Shown in pieces: positions 40,731-54,651 of a DNA stretch of 64,000 nucleotides. This stretch comes from Granulicatella adiacens ATCC 49175 (lineage in GTDB: Bacteria > Bacillota > Bacilli > Lactobacillales > Aerococcaceae), in NCBI RefSeq assembly GCF_025150565.1, contig NZ_CP102283.1, forward strand, positions 496,001 to 560,000. The letters are read 5' to 3'. Numbering within the stretch: position 1 is the stretch's first letter; every line of letters begins with the position of its first letter. A program made the translations under genes and the position numbers. Below the pieces are notes generated by a model, which was not told the origin of the DNA, did not search any database, and saw only the letters and a program-made list of their open reading frames with translations.

Positions 40731-40744
40731 CTGTACCGGTACAG
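40731..40744. promoter_or_regulatory. Probable operator of the MocR/PdxR-type regulator
   Basis: CTGTACCGGTACAG is a perfect 14-bp palindrome. It lies about 10-20 bases downstream of the plus-strand start point and 12 bases before the regulator's ATG, the position for autorepression. Confidence 0.65.
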
Positions 40745-40756
40745 TGGAGGTGTGTC

Positions 40757-41980
40757 ATGTATCAATACCAGCAATTAGCTCAGTTATTAAAAGAGGAAAT
40801 ATTAATTGGGAATCTTCAAAAAGGAGATAAACTTCCCTCAATTCGAGAATTAGTTTCTCGATACGGGGTTAATAAGGATACGGTACAACGAGCCTTACGT
40901 AGTCTAAAAGATGAAAGTTTTATTTATGCGGTCGAAAAAAGTGGCTATTATGTATTAAAGAATTCTGAGCCGAAACCGTTGAAGGAATTTGAAGAAGACT
41001 ATTCACAACTTCCGATTGAGGACTTGCGTATCTGCTTTAATCAATCGCTTGCTAGTGCGCATGATCTAAAATTAACTAAAAAAGAGCAAGCTTCTGGGAT
41101 GGATGAATTGATTCATGCGTTAATGCCTATTTTAGAAGAGTATGGGGTATATGCTGCGAAGGAGCAACTAGTTATCACGACTGGAACTCAACAAGCACTC
41201 TATATTTTGTTACAGATGATTCAAGGGAAAAAGGTGTTGCTCGAACAACCGACTTATGCACGAATGAATGAATTGGTGAAGCATTTGAATATTCCGTACG
41301 AAACGATTGAACGGCAGATGGATGGTGAAATTGATTTAGACCGATTAGAAAAATTATTCGCGAGTGGAGAGTTTTCACTATTCTATACGATTTCTAGGTT
41401 TCATAATCCGCTAGGTGGAAGTTACAGCGAAGGCACCAAGAAAAAAATTGTAGAACTGGCGAGACGTTACTCTGTATATATTATTGAAGATGATTATATG
41501 GCAGACTTTGTAGAGGGGAATGCAACACCACTTCATTATTACGATATGGATGGACGAGTTATTTATGTAAAATCCTTTTCATCTATTTTGTTTTCAGCCT
41601 TGAAAATAGGGATTGTTGTCTTGCCCAAAGAATTGGTAGAAGCTTTTTCAATGAGAAAGCAATGGATGGATTACGATTCGAATGTGATGATGCAAAAAAC
41701 ATTTACGCTCTTCATTGAAAATGGAATGTTCGCGAAGCATCGTAAAGAAATGGTTGAAAAATATATCGAAAAAAGTAAGCGTGCTAAGAAGTGGCTTCTG
41801 ACATCAGGTGTCAGTGAAGGAATCCTTCATGGGACGCAATGGGTGTTTAAGAAAACGCCGATGATGGATGAAAAGTTACAAGCGATGAATCTGAAAGCTA
41901 AAGTGCTTGATGATTACTTTATCTCGAAAAATGCACCGGCATTGGAACGGTTGGATTTGGCTAAAATCCGCGAAATTTAG
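40757..41980 (+). CDS. MocR/GntR-family regulator with aminotransferase-like domain (PdxR-type)
   Basis: 407 residues: a GntR winged helix (about 1-70; GDKLPSIRELVSRYGVNKDTVQRALRSL) and a class I aminotransferase-like domain (about 90-400) containing TTGTQQALYILLQ and YIIEDDYMADF. The lysine expected to hold PLP lies in VIYVKSFSSILFSALKIG. It is somewhat short for MocR proteins (usually about 450-500). The divergent kinase and S component make PLP-responsive control of B6 salvage likely. GTGGAGGTGTGTC precedes the ATG. Confidence 0.85.
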   Translation: MYQYQQLAQLLKEEILIGNLQKGDKLPSIRELVSRYGVNKDTVQRALRSLKDESFIYAVEKSGYYVLKNSEPKPLKEFEEDYSQLPIEDLRICFNQSLASAHDLKLTKKEQASGMDELIHALMPILEEYGVYAAKEQLVITTGTQQALYILLQMIQGKKVLLEQPTYARMNELVKHLNIPYETIERQMDGEIDLDRLEKLFASGEFSLFYTISRFHNPLGGSYSEGTKKKIVELARRYSVYIIEDDYMADFVEGNATPLHYYDMDGRVIYVKSFSSILFSALKIGIVVLPKELVEAFSMRKQWMDYDSNVMMQKTFTLFIENGMFAKHRKEMVEKYIEKSKRAKKWLLTSGVSEGILHGTQWVFKKTPMMDEKLQAMNLKAKVLDDYFISKNAPALERLDLAKIREI

Positions 41981-42014
41981 GTAAAAAGAAAGGTTAACAA
42001 TTTATCTAAAAAAT

Positions 42015-42043
42015 TTGCAAATCTCACACTTATTTGGTATAGT
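42015..42043 (+). promoter_or_regulatory. Promoter before the manganese riboswitch
   Basis: TTGCAA (42015-42020), 17-base spacer, TATAGT (42038-42043). Confidence 0.65.
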
Positions 42044-42057
42044 AACTACAACAATAA

Positions 42058-42197
42058 TCGATCTCTATAAGGGAGTAACTGGCAACCAATCGTTGCGATA
42101 ATATCAACAGCAAGCGAATTCTCGCTGGTATTATCTTGAACAGTGAGACTTATGTTTATTATCAAAAGGATGATGGGCATAAGTCTCTCTTTTTATA
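42058..42197 (+). ncRNA. Probable yybP-ykoY (Mn2+) riboswitch with terminator
   Basis: The leader carries the AAGGGAGTA element near 42069, a long helix GATAATA...TATTATC with an inner CAGCGAG-type hairpin, and GAACAG before the closing strand. Then GAGACTTATG / CATAAGTCTC (about 42146-42187) is followed by CTTTTTAT, a terminator. In this family Mn2+ binding breaks the terminator and switches on the downstream gene. A P-type ATPase under a yybP-ykoY element is known from Lactococcus yoaB. I could not run a covariance search. Confidence 0.72.
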
Positions 42198-42218
42198 GAA
42201 AAAGAAAAGGAGTGTATT

Positions 42219-44879
42219 TTGTTGGAACAACAAACAAAACCCGTATATTTACAGTCAGTGGAGGAAGTTTTTAACGAAGTTCAATCTAGCCCTGCTGGAT
42301 TAAGTTCACAAGAAGTTGCTTCTAGACTTGAAAAATACGGCGCAAACACATTACAGGAAGGTAAGAAAAAATCACTTTTAGAAAAATTTGTGGATCAATT
42401 TAAAGATTTCATGATTTTAGTGCTTTTAGTCGCTGCGGTTGTTTCGATGTTTGCTCATAGTGGTGAACCAGATCCGACAGATGCCGTTATCATTTTAGCA
42501 GTTGTCTTACTGAATGCTATTCTAGGGGTATTCCAAGAATCAAAAGCTGAAGAAGCTATCGAAGCGTTGAAGAAAATGGCTTCACCTGTAGCAAGTGTTT
42601 TACGTGATGGACATGTGGAACACGTTAAAGGGGAAGATATCGTAGTCGGAGACATCGTTATCCTTGAAGCTGGGGATGTCGTGCCAGCGGATATGCGTTT
42701 ATTCGAAGTAAACACTGTGAAAATTGAAGAGTCTGCTTTAACAGGGGAATCTGTTCCTGTTGATAAAGACTTAGTGATTCCTACAGGCGATGAAGTAGGA
42801 ATTGGAGATCGTACAAATATGGCGTTCTCAAGTACAAACGTAACTTACGGCCGTGCTGTTGGTGTGGTTACAAGTACTGGTATGAATACAGAAGTTGGTA
42901 AAATCGCTAATATGTTAGCAAACACTGAAGAAGGTAAAACACCACTTCAAGAAAATCAAGATGCTCTTGGTAAATGGCTAACAATCATGATTTTAGTGAT
43001 TGCTGTTATTATCTTCGTAGTAGGGATGCTTAGAGGAAATGAATGGACTCATATGTTATTAACAGCGATTGCGATTGCCGTTGCTGCAATTCCAGAAGGG
43101 TTACCAGCGATTTCTACAATTATCCTTGCATTAGGAACTCAAAAAATGGCGCAACGTAACGCGCTTGTTCGTAAATTGCCAGCGGTTGAAACATTAGGTG
43201 GAGTTGAAATTATCTGCTCCGATAAAACAGGAACGTTGACACTCAACCAAATGACGGTTGAAAAAATGGTTTATGACAACGAAATTCATGATGCGTCAGA
43301 AGAAATTTCTAAGGACAACATGGCGCTTCGTGTAATGAACTTAGCCAACGATACTAAGATTTCTCAAGACAATTCATTATTAGGGGACCCAACTGAAACA
43401 GCGATGGTTCAATACGGTCTTGATAAAAAGTATGATGTACGTGAAGAGTTAGTAAACATTCCACGTGTTGCGGAAGTTCCATTCGATTCAACTCGTAAAT
43501 TAATGACAACGATCCATCAATTAGAAGACGGCAAATACTTGGTTGCAACTAAAGGTGCTCCAGATATGTTATTAGAACGTGTGACTAAGATTGAAAAACA
43601 TGGTGAAGTTTCTGCATTCACTGAAGATGACCGCACAACATTAATGAAATTAAACAAAGAAATGGCCACTCAAGCTCTTCGTGTGTTAGCGATGGCATAT
43701 AAAGTGATTGATACTCTTCCTGAAACCATCGACACAGATTCAATCGAACATGATTTAATCTTTTCCGGTTTAGTAGGGATGATTGACCCAGAACGTAAAG
43801 AAGCAGCGGCTGCGATTAAAGTAGCGCAATCAGCTGGTATCCGTACAATCATGATTACTGGGGACCACCGTGATACAGCCCAAGCGATTGCAAAACGTTT
43901 AGGGATTCTTCGTCCAGATCAAGAAGACGGAGTATTAACTGGTGGCGAATTAAACGATATTTCTGATGAAGAATTAGAACGTACGGTTGAAACGTACTCT
44001 GTATATGCTCGAGTATCTCCAGAACATAAAGTTCGTATCGTAAAAGCTTGGCAAAAGAATGGTAAAGTTGTTTCGATGACTGGGGATGGAGTTAACGATG
44101 CTCCTTCACTTAAACAAGCCGATATCGGTGTTGGTATGGGGATTACAGGTACTGAAGTTTCTAAAGGCGCTTCAGATATGGTACTTGCCGATGACAACTT
44201 CGAAACAATCGTAGTAGCTGTTGAAGAAGGACGTAAAGTATTCTCGAATATCCAAAAAGCTGTTCAATACTTGCTATCTGCAAACTTCGGTGAAGTAATG
44301 ACAATGTTTGTTGCGACAATGGCTGGTTGGTCCATTCTAGAACCAATCCATATTTTATGGATCAACTTAGTAACAGACGTGTTCCCAGCGATTGCTTTAG
44401 GTCTTGAAGAAGCGGAAGCGGATATTATGAATCACCCACCACGCGGTAAGAGTTCGAACTTCTTATCAAACGGTGTGTTACCAAGTATCTTCTACCAAGG
44501 TTTCTTCGAAGGCGGAATTACATTATTTGTATTCTGGTATGCAACTCATATCGCTAATTGGGGGAACCCAGTTGGGGAAACAATGGCGTTTGCAACATTA
44601 GGTTTAATCCAATTGTTCCATGCGTTCAACGTGAAGTCAGTGTACAAATCACTTGGCGAAGTTGGGGCGTTCAAAAACAAGATGTTTAACTACGCAATCC
44701 TATTATCAGCAGTAATGCTGTTAAGTGTAATGGTCATTCCTGGATTAACAACGGTGTTTGATGTAGCAACTCTAACAGCGGGTCAATGGTTGTTTGTAGT
44801 TGGCTCAGCATTCTCAATTGTTCCAATCGTTGAAATTGCTAAAGCAATTATGCGCGCAATGGGGATGGATAAAGATTAA
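42219..44879 (+). CDS. P-type cation ATPase, Ca2+/Mn2+ type (PMCA/YoaB-like)
   Basis: 886 residues. Actuator loop with LTGES, PEGLP in membrane helix 4, phosphorylation site DKTGTLT (Asp335), hinge TGDGVNDAPSL, and ten or so membrane helices with four to six after the ATPase core. The family exports Ca2+; those with Mn riboswitches are linked to Mn2+ homeostasis. The start is TTG (42219, or the next TTG) after AAAGGAGTG. The riboswitch before it argues for manganese export. Confidence 0.9.
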   Translation: MLEQQTKPVYLQSVEEVFNEVQSSPAGLSSQEVASRLEKYGANTLQEGKKKSLLEKFVDQFKDFMILVLLVAAVVSMFAHSGEPDPTDAVIILAVVLLNAILGVFQESKAEEAIEALKKMASPVASVLRDGHVEHVKGEDIVVGDIVILEAGDVVPADMRLFEVNTVKIEESALTGESVPVDKDLVIPTGDEVGIGDRTNMAFSSTNVTYGRAVGVVTSTGMNTEVGKIANMLANTEEGKTPLQENQDALGKWLTIMILVIAVIIFVVGMLRGNEWTHMLLTAIAIAVAAIPEGLPAISTIILALGTQKMAQRNALVRKLPAVETLGGVEIICSDKTGTLTLNQMTVEKMVYDNEIHDASEEISKDNMALRVMNLANDTKISQDNSLLGDPTETAMVQYGLDKKYDVREELVNIPRVAEVPFDSTRKLMTTIHQLEDGKYLVATKGAPDMLLERVTKIEKHGEVSAFTEDDRTTLMKLNKEMATQALRVLAMAYKVIDTLPETIDTDSIEHDLIFSGLVGMIDPERKEAAAAIKVAQSAGIRTIMITGDHRDTAQAIAKRLGILRPDQEDGVLTGGELNDISDEELERTVETYSVYARVSPEHKVRIVKAWQKNGKVVSMTGDGVNDAPSLKQADIGVGMGITGTEVSKGASDMVLADDNFETIVVAVEEGRKVFSNIQKAVQYLLSANFGEVMTMFVATMAGWSILEPIHILWINLVTDVFPAIALGLEEAEADIMNHPPRGKSSNFLSNGVLPSIFYQGFFEGGITLFVFWYATHIANWGNPVGETMAFATLGLIQLFHAFNVKSVYKSLGEVGAFKNKMFNYAILLSAVMLLSVMVIPGLTTVFDVATLTAGQWLFVVGSAFSIVPIVEIAKAIMRAMGMDKD

Positions 44880-44892
44880 TTAATTGACTCAA

Positions 44893-44920
44893 TAAGGCTC
44901 ACTATTAGTGAGCCTTTTTC
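44893..44920 (+). terminator. Terminator of the P-type ATPase gene
   Basis: AAGGCTCACTA / TAGTGAGCCTT followed by TTT. Confidence 0.88.
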
Positions 44921-45005
44921 GTATATGAAAGTAGATTAGAGAGTTAAACTTTTATTCATCTGTGTATTTTGCTAAAATATTTTAAGTAGATTGGAGTGTG
45001 GGGAT

Positions 45006-45821
45006 ATGGTCATTACAAAAATTGAGGCGCAGAAGAAAAAAGGGCGTTACAATATTTATTTGAATGATGCTTTTGCCTTTGGTGTAGATGAGGCAACAGT
45101 TGTAAAGTATGCCTTATTTAAAGGGACCGAACTGACAAAAGAACAAATTGAAGAAATTCAGCATGATGATTGTATTCAGCAAGCCTATCAAAAAGCATTA
45201 CACTTTTTAAACTTCAAGCTTCGTTCGACGAAGGAAGTCTATGAAAAATTAGAAAAATTGGAATTCGATGACGTTATTATTAATGAAGTTCTTGGAAAGT
45301 TACATGAACAGAACTTTATTAATGATACGTTTTATGCTGAAAGCTATTTGAATCAGGCAAAGTTTGTCACATTCAAAGGGCCGAAGTCTGTCGTTTTTGA
45401 TTTACAGAAGAAGGGGATTAGTGACAAAGTCATTCAAACCGTTCTCGAAGGCTATTCTCTAAAAGAGCAGCTCGAAAATGCGATTCAAATTGCGCAGGCG
45501 TATTTGAAAGGACAAAAAAGAATTACTACTAAAGTAGCAAAGCAAAAGGTAAAAGGATTCGTGATGCAAAAAGGATATTCGAAAGAAATTGCTGAAGAAG
45601 TAGTTCCGTTTCTATCGTTTGAAGCTCAAAATGAGATGGAAGCAGAATTGGCAATAAAGGAGATTGCAACTATTTACCGACGTATCGCCAAAAAATATGA
45701 AGATACTGAATCAGCGCTATGGTATCAAATCAAAGGGAAGTTGTATCAAAAAGGATTTACTTCCAGTGTGATTGAACAAGCTATCGCGCAATTTGAAATG
45801 GAGAAAGAAGAATGGATTTAG
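45006..45821 (+). CDS. recX: Regulatory protein RecX
   Basis: 271 residues, the long form common in Lactobacillales, with three-helix repeats (for example ALHFLNFKLRSTKEVYEKL and the C-terminal LYQKGFTSSVIEQAI). RecX binds RecA filaments and limits recombination. The ATG at 45006 has GGAGTGTGGGG before it; a TTG 15 bases upstream is in frame. It overlaps mutY by 10 bases, so two DNA-repair genes are coupled. Confidence 0.9.
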   Translation: MVITKIEAQKKKGRYNIYLNDAFAFGVDEATVVKYALFKGTELTKEQIEEIQHDDCIQQAYQKALHFLNFKLRSTKEVYEKLEKLEFDDVIINEVLGKLHEQNFINDTFYAESYLNQAKFVTFKGPKSVVFDLQKKGISDKVIQTVLEGYSLKEQLENAIQIAQAYLKGQKRITTKVAKQKVKGFVMQKGYSKEIAEEVVPFLSFEAQNEMEAELAIKEIATIYRRIAKKYEDTESALWYQIKGKLYQKGFTSSVIEQAIAQFEMEKEEWI

Positions 45822-46984
45822 CCGGAATTGGCGTAAAAATGTGGGACGAGAAGAAAATTAAGCGTTTTAGACGGGCGCTACTAGATTGGTATGATAAAGA
45901 AAAACGAGATTTACCGTGGAGAAGAACGCAAAATCCATATTTCATTTGGGTGAGCGAAATCATGCTTCAACAAACAAGAGTGGATACAGTAATTCCATAT
46001 TACGAGCGTTTTCTAGCGACTTTTCCAACTATAAAAGATTTGGCTGAAGCTCCTGAAGAGACGTTATTAAAATGCTGGGAAGGACTTGGATATTACTCAC
46101 GAGTACGTAATATGCAAAAGGCAGCCATTCAAGTGATGGAAGAGTTTGGTGGAGAATTTCCAAATACTTATGACGGAATCCTATCGTTAAAAGGGATAGG
46201 TCCTTATACTGCTGGAGCGATTGCAAGTATTGCATTCGGGTTGCCAGAACCAGCCGTTGATGGAAATTTGATGCGAGTCATTAGTAGACTGTTTGAAGTG
46301 AATTTAGATATTGGAAACCCAAGTAATCGATGGGCTTTCCAAGAAATTGCTGAAATTCTTATTGACCCTGACAGACCTGGAGATTTTAATCAGGCTCTGA
46401 TGGATTTAGGTTCCGATATCGAATCTCCAGTGAATCCTCGTCCAGAAGAAAGTCCGGTGAAGGATTTCAGTGCGGCATATTTAAATGGAACGATGCATAT
46501 TTATCCAATTAAAAAACCTAAGAAAAAACCAACTCCGATGAAATGGAGAGCCTTTGTGGTTCAAGATGAGCAAGGAAGATTTTTAGTTGAAAAAAATACA
46601 CAAGCGGATTTACTCAGTGGCTTTTGGCATTTTCCGTTGATTCGTGATTTCAGCACAATTGGAGAATCGATTGATCTATTTGAGGGCGTGCTAGAAGAAT
46701 CTTCAAATTATGAAATCAATCAGAATATACCATTAGAAGTGCAATTCGAAAGTCTGTATAGAATGAAATTAACACCGATTCGACTACTTCCTAAATCGGT
46801 CAAGCATATTTTCAGTCATCAAAGATGGGATATTGAATTGCAATATGCGAGCGCATTAGGTGAGGTGAAGAATAATTCATCTAGAACTCTAAAGTGGGTT
46901 ACTAAAGAAGAGATGAAACTTCTGCCTCAATCAAGAGTTCAAGGGAAAATGTGCGAGATTTTAGTCGGACAAGAGCTTTTATAA
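45812..46984 (+). CDS. mutY: A/G-specific adenine glycosylase, clusterless type
   Basis: 390 residues. Catalytic Glu49 in SEIMLQQTR, helix-hairpin-helix LKGIGPYTAGAIASIAFG, catalytic Asp150 in AVDGNLMRV, and a C-terminal NUDIX-like domain (about 240-385) that recognises 8-oxoG. The four cysteines of the C-x6-C-x2-C-x5-C iron-sulfur motif are replaced by Glu204, Pro211, Ser214 and Ser220 at exactly the same spacing. Clusterless MutYs are known in some Lactobacillales. It removes A opposite 8-oxoG. The start overlaps recX; an ATG at 45839 is an alternative. Confidence 0.93.
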   Translation: MDLAGIGVKMWDEKKIKRFRRALLDWYDKEKRDLPWRRTQNPYFIWVSEIMLQQTRVDTVIPYYERFLATFPTIKDLAEAPEETLLKCWEGLGYYSRVRNMQKAAIQVMEEFGGEFPNTYDGILSLKGIGPYTAGAIASIAFGLPEPAVDGNLMRVISRLFEVNLDIGNPSNRWAFQEIAEILIDPDRPGDFNQALMDLGSDIESPVNPRPEESPVKDFSAAYLNGTMHIYPIKKPKKKPTPMKWRAFVVQDEQGRFLVEKNTQADLLSGFWHFPLIRDFSTIGESIDLFEGVLEESSNYEINQNIPLEVQFESLYRMKLTPIRLLPKSVKHIFSHQRWDIELQYASALGEVKNNSSRTLKWVTKEEMKLLPQSRVQGKMCEILVGQELL

Positions 46985-47040
46985 ATGAATGAGCTGAAAT
47001 CGCATCGCTGTACTGTTTTTTGTTCACAGAATGGTAGAAA

Positions 47041-47051
47041 TATGCTATACT
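47041..47051 (+). promoter_or_regulatory. Extended -10 promoter of ntdP
   Basis: TATGCTATACT, TGC extension before TATACT (47046-47051). It lies downstream of the first possible ATG of the frame, so that start is excluded if this promoter is used. Confidence 0.5.
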
Positions 47052-47111
47052 ACTAATGATTTGAAAAACACTAAGAGTTATCTCTTAAATAGATACAGAA
47101 AGTTGGATATA

Positions 47112-47654
47112 GTGGTGCACAATCCCAGAGAAGGAGAATTCATCACTGTCAAGAGTTATAAACATGATGGTAGTCTTCATCGCACTTGGCGCGATAGCAT
47201 GATTTTGAAGACAAGCGATCAAGCTATTATCGCTTGTAATGATCATACTCTTGTGACTGAGTCCGACGGAAGAAGATGGTTGACGAGGGAGCCAGCGTTA
47301 CTTTATTATCATAAACATTATTGGTTTAATATTGTGACGATGATTCGTCAAAAGGGGATATCTTATTATTGTAATCTTGCATCGCCTTATGTATTGGATG
47401 CTGAGGCGTTGAAATATATCGATTATGATTTAGATATTAAGATTTTCCCAGATGGCGAAAAACGATTGCTTGATGTCGATGAGTATGAATTACATCGCCG
47501 TCAAATGCACTATTCGAAAGAAATTGATCAAATCCTAAAGGCGAATGTAGAAATTCTTGTGGATTGGATTAATAATAAAAAAGGGCCGTTCTCACCAGAA
47601 TATGTCGATTTATGGTATGAAAGATATATTCAATTAACCTATCGTAAATCATAA
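47112..47654 (+). CDS. ntdP: Nucleoside tri-/diphosphate phosphatase (DUF402)
   Basis: About 180 residues matching the DUF402/NtdP family: [41 protein letters not shown], the metal-binding [13 protein letters not shown] and the ending [16 protein letters not shown]. The B. subtilis homologue hydrolyses nucleoside tri- and diphosphates. I chose GTG at 47112 (or 47115) because the family starts just before the P-x-E-G-E-F motif. The frame is open back to 47031, but that part has no family likeness and overlaps the promoter. Confidence 0.82.
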   Translation: MVHNPREGEFITVKSYKHDGSLHRTWRDSMILKTSDQAIIACNDHTLVTESDGRRWLTREPALLYYHKHYWFNIVTMIRQKGISYYCNLASPYVLDAEALKYIDYDLDIKIFPDGEKRLLDVDEYELHRRQMHYSKEIDQILKANVEILVDWINNKKGPFSPEYVDLWYERYIQLTYRKS

Positions 47655-47673
47655 CTCATGATAGCTGAGTTAG

Positions 47674-47704
47674 AAGCAAGTAGCAAAGGCTGCTTGCTTT
47701 TTTG
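47674..47704 (+). terminator. Terminator of ntdP
   Basis: AGCAAGTAGC / GCTGCTTGCT stem followed by T6. Confidence 0.85.
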
Positions 47705-47788
47705 TTATCTAGGATAATTTTTTGGAAACCTTCTATTAATGCATTAGCGCTTTTGGTAAAATAAAACTATAGTGAAGGAGGAGTTCCC

Positions 47789-49300
47789 ATGTCAAAAATC
47801 AAAGAGTTACAACTGAGTTCAGATATTCGCGGTATTGCTATTGCGACAGAAGAGTTTGATGCAACATTGACAGTAGAAGAAAGTTGTTTAATTGCGAGTG
47901 CTTTCGTGAAATGGTTACAGAAACGGTATCCGTCTAAAAATATTTCGGAATTAATTGTTGGAATCGGTCGTGATAGTCGTATTAGTGGACCGGAGTTAAC
48001 AAAAGAATTTATTAAAGTTTTATCGGCTTTTGGAGTTCACGTAATTGATTTTGAAATGGCAACGACTCCAAGTATGTTTATGGCGACTCAATTTGAAGAA
48101 TTTAACTGCGATGCGACAGTGATGTTTACTGCGAGTCATTTACCATACTATTACAATGGACTGAAATTTTTCACGCGTGAGGGCGGATTAGAGTCCAGTG
48201 ATATTCGTGATATTATTGCATTGGTGGATGAAAAGGAAGAACTACCACAAGAATCAGTTTCTACTATAGAAGTAAAAAGTATTTTTGAACGATACAGTCG
48301 TCATTTAGTGGAGTTGATTCGTAAGGGAAGTCAGAGCGAAAAAGAAAAACCGCTTGAAGGATTACATATTATAGTCGATGCTGGGAATGGAGCAGGAGGC
48401 TTCTTTGCAAAAAGTGTACTAGAAGAACTAGGTGCTAAAACGGAAGGCTCACAATTCTTAGATCCAGATGGAACTTTCCCAAATCATATTCCGAACCCAG
48501 ATAATAAAGAAGCAATGGAAAGTATTAAGAAACAAGTACTAGCGGTAAATGCTGATTATGGTGTGATTTTTGATACAGATGTGGATAGAGCTGCGGTTGT
48601 AACAGGAAGTGGGGAACTTCTCAATAGAAATAATTTAATTGCTGTTTTAAGTGTGATTGTGATAAGCGAGCATCCTGGAACAACAATAGTAACGAATTCT
48701 CCTACAACTGAACACTTGAAGAAATTCATTATGAAGTTAGGTGGGCATCAATATCGATATATATCGGGTTATCGTAATGTTATAAACAAAGCAATAGAAT
48801 TAAATAATCAAGGAACTGATTGTCAGCTTGCGATTGAAACTAGTGGTCATGCTGCGTTCAAAGAGAATTACTTTTTAGATGATGGAGCGTATGTGGTCGC
48901 AAAAATATTAATGTTGCTTCCTAGATTGGTTGCTAAAGGGGAAACCTTAGATTCATTAATTAAAAAGCTAGTCCAACCTAAAGAAGTTGTAGAAGTTCGT
49001 TTTAAGATTGAAACTAAAGATTTCAAAGCTACAGGGTTAGAAGTAATCAAAGATTTCCCTAATTGGATTCCGAAAGACTGGGTAGTAAATCTCGAAAATG
49101 AAGAAGGAGTTCGAATTGACTTTAAAGGGGAATATGGAGATGGATGGCTTCTTTTACGGATGAGTCTACATGAGCCACTTTTAGTATTACAAATAGAAAA
49201 TGATATGGTGGGGTATCAAACTAAGATTCTTAAAACGATAAATAAAATTTTGAATCGCTATCCAGAACTCAATCGGAATAGACTAGAAGCATTGTTATAA
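47789..49300 (+). CDS. Phosphohexomutase (phosphomannomutase/phosphoglucomutase)
   Basis: 503 residues of the alpha-D-phosphohexomutase family: phosphoserine in TASHLPYYYNGLKF, metal loop DTDVDRAAVV, and sugar-binding ETSGHAAFKENYFLDDGAY. It moves phosphate between C1 and C6 of a hexose for nucleotide-sugar synthesis. The Y-Y-Y-N form of the active loop (instead of P-x-x-Y-N-G-x-K with H-N-P) fits ManB-like members; glucose or mannose preference cannot be decided. GAAGGAGGAG precedes the ATG. Confidence 0.88.
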   Translation: MSKIKELQLSSDIRGIAIATEEFDATLTVEESCLIASAFVKWLQKRYPSKNISELIVGIGRDSRISGPELTKEFIKVLSAFGVHVIDFEMATTPSMFMATQFEEFNCDATVMFTASHLPYYYNGLKFFTREGGLESSDIRDIIALVDEKEELPQESVSTIEVKSIFERYSRHLVELIRKGSQSEKEKPLEGLHIIVDAGNGAGGFFAKSVLEELGAKTEGSQFLDPDGTFPNHIPNPDNKEAMESIKKQVLAVNADYGVIFDTDVDRAAVVTGSGELLNRNNLIAVLSVIVISEHPGTTIVTNSPTTEHLKKFIMKLGGHQYRYISGYRNVINKAIELNNQGTDCQLAIETSGHAAFKENYFLDDGAYVVAKILMLLPRLVAKGETLDSLIKKLVQPKEVVEVRFKIETKDFKATGLEVIKDFPNWIPKDWVVNLENEEGVRIDFKGEYGDGWLLLRMSLHEPLLVLQIENDMVGYQTKILKTINKILNRYPELNRNRLEALL

Positions 49301-49311
49301 TAATGATTAAA

Positions 49312-49352
49312 AAGATACAGTTTGCATTTTTTGTGAACTGTATTATTTTTTT
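49312..49352 (+). terminator. Terminator of the phosphohexomutase gene
   Basis: ATACAGTT / AACTGTAT stem, then ATTTTTTT. Confidence 0.8.
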
Positions 49353-49474
49353 ATAAAAAGTATATCTTTTCAGTTGCAAACCAAATCTGAATATGATAAA
49401 TTAATATCACTGTGAAGCGAACGTTCGCTTTTAAAACAGTTCCAAAAAACTTTGAAAAAGTTGAATAAAAACTG

Positions 49475-49503
49475 TTGACAGTAAAAATGTCCTATGATAG
49501 GAT
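49475..49503 (+). promoter_or_regulatory. rRNA operon promoter
   Basis: TTGACA (49475-49480), 17-base spacer, TAGGAT (49498-49503). The leader then carries TTTGAAAACTGAAC (also present before the 23S at about 51541) and two hairpins just before the 16S (49645-49684). The rest of 49353-49474 is AT-rich, with a 16-bp palindrome at 49415-49430. Confidence 0.75.
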
Positions 49504-49677
49504 ATAGAAGTTGTTGAAAAACAACGATTGACCTTTGAAAACTGAACAAAGAAGACGAACCAAATGTGTAGGGACTTCATTCAATTGAATGAAGAAACAA
49601 CAATTTCTTATCTCTTAAAGAGATACAATAAGTCAGTAATTAAAATGAGCTTTTTAAAGCTCATGAAAATTCAAATT

Positions 49678-51233
<1,556 letters not shown>

Positions 51234-51348
51234 ATAAACCTCAGTGCCGTAAGGTATTGAAGGTAATACGGAACCCTACAGGGTTTAGACTTCTTTGTTT
51301 AGTTTTGAGAGGTTCATCTCTCAAAACAAAAGTTCTAAATGCGAACAA

Positions 51349-51422
<74 letters not shown>

Positions 51423-51436
51423 TTAGTTTGAATTTA

Positions 51437-51509
51437 GGGGGCTTAGCTCAGCTGGGAGAGCGCCTGCTTTGCACGCAGGAGGTCAGCGGTTCGATCCCGC
51501 TAGTCTCCA
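51437..51509 (+). tRNA. tRNA-Ala (TGC)
   Basis: Spacer tRNA next to tRNA-Ile, anticodon TGC; repeated at 55481. Confidence 0.96.
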
Positions 51510-51657
51510 TATCTGTTACAAATAGCAGAGAATTTTGTTCTTTGAAAACTGAATACTATATCACAACAAATAACCAATTAATTTACCGAGCGTTAGAGTA
51601 ACATCTAACGAAAAGAGTTTTTTAACAAAACGCAACGCTATGCGACATTTAACCAAC

Positions 51658-54573
<2,916 letters not shown>

Positions 54574-54651
54574 CGAGTTGTATAGCTGGTAGATTGATGG
54601 AGTTGGATATAGATTCAGTTTTGAAAGAACGAAAGTTTTTTCAGAAATAAA

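Noticed and set aside
40656-40758. Longer start of the pyridoxamine kinase (34 extra codons)
   Set aside because: That part overlaps the divergent promoters and operator, and the family begins at the MKKILIAND site with a good ribosome binding site.
49418-49429. LexA (SOS) box before the rRNA operon
   Set aside because: The Firmicutes box needs CGAAC-N4-GTTCG; here the halves meet without the four-base gap.
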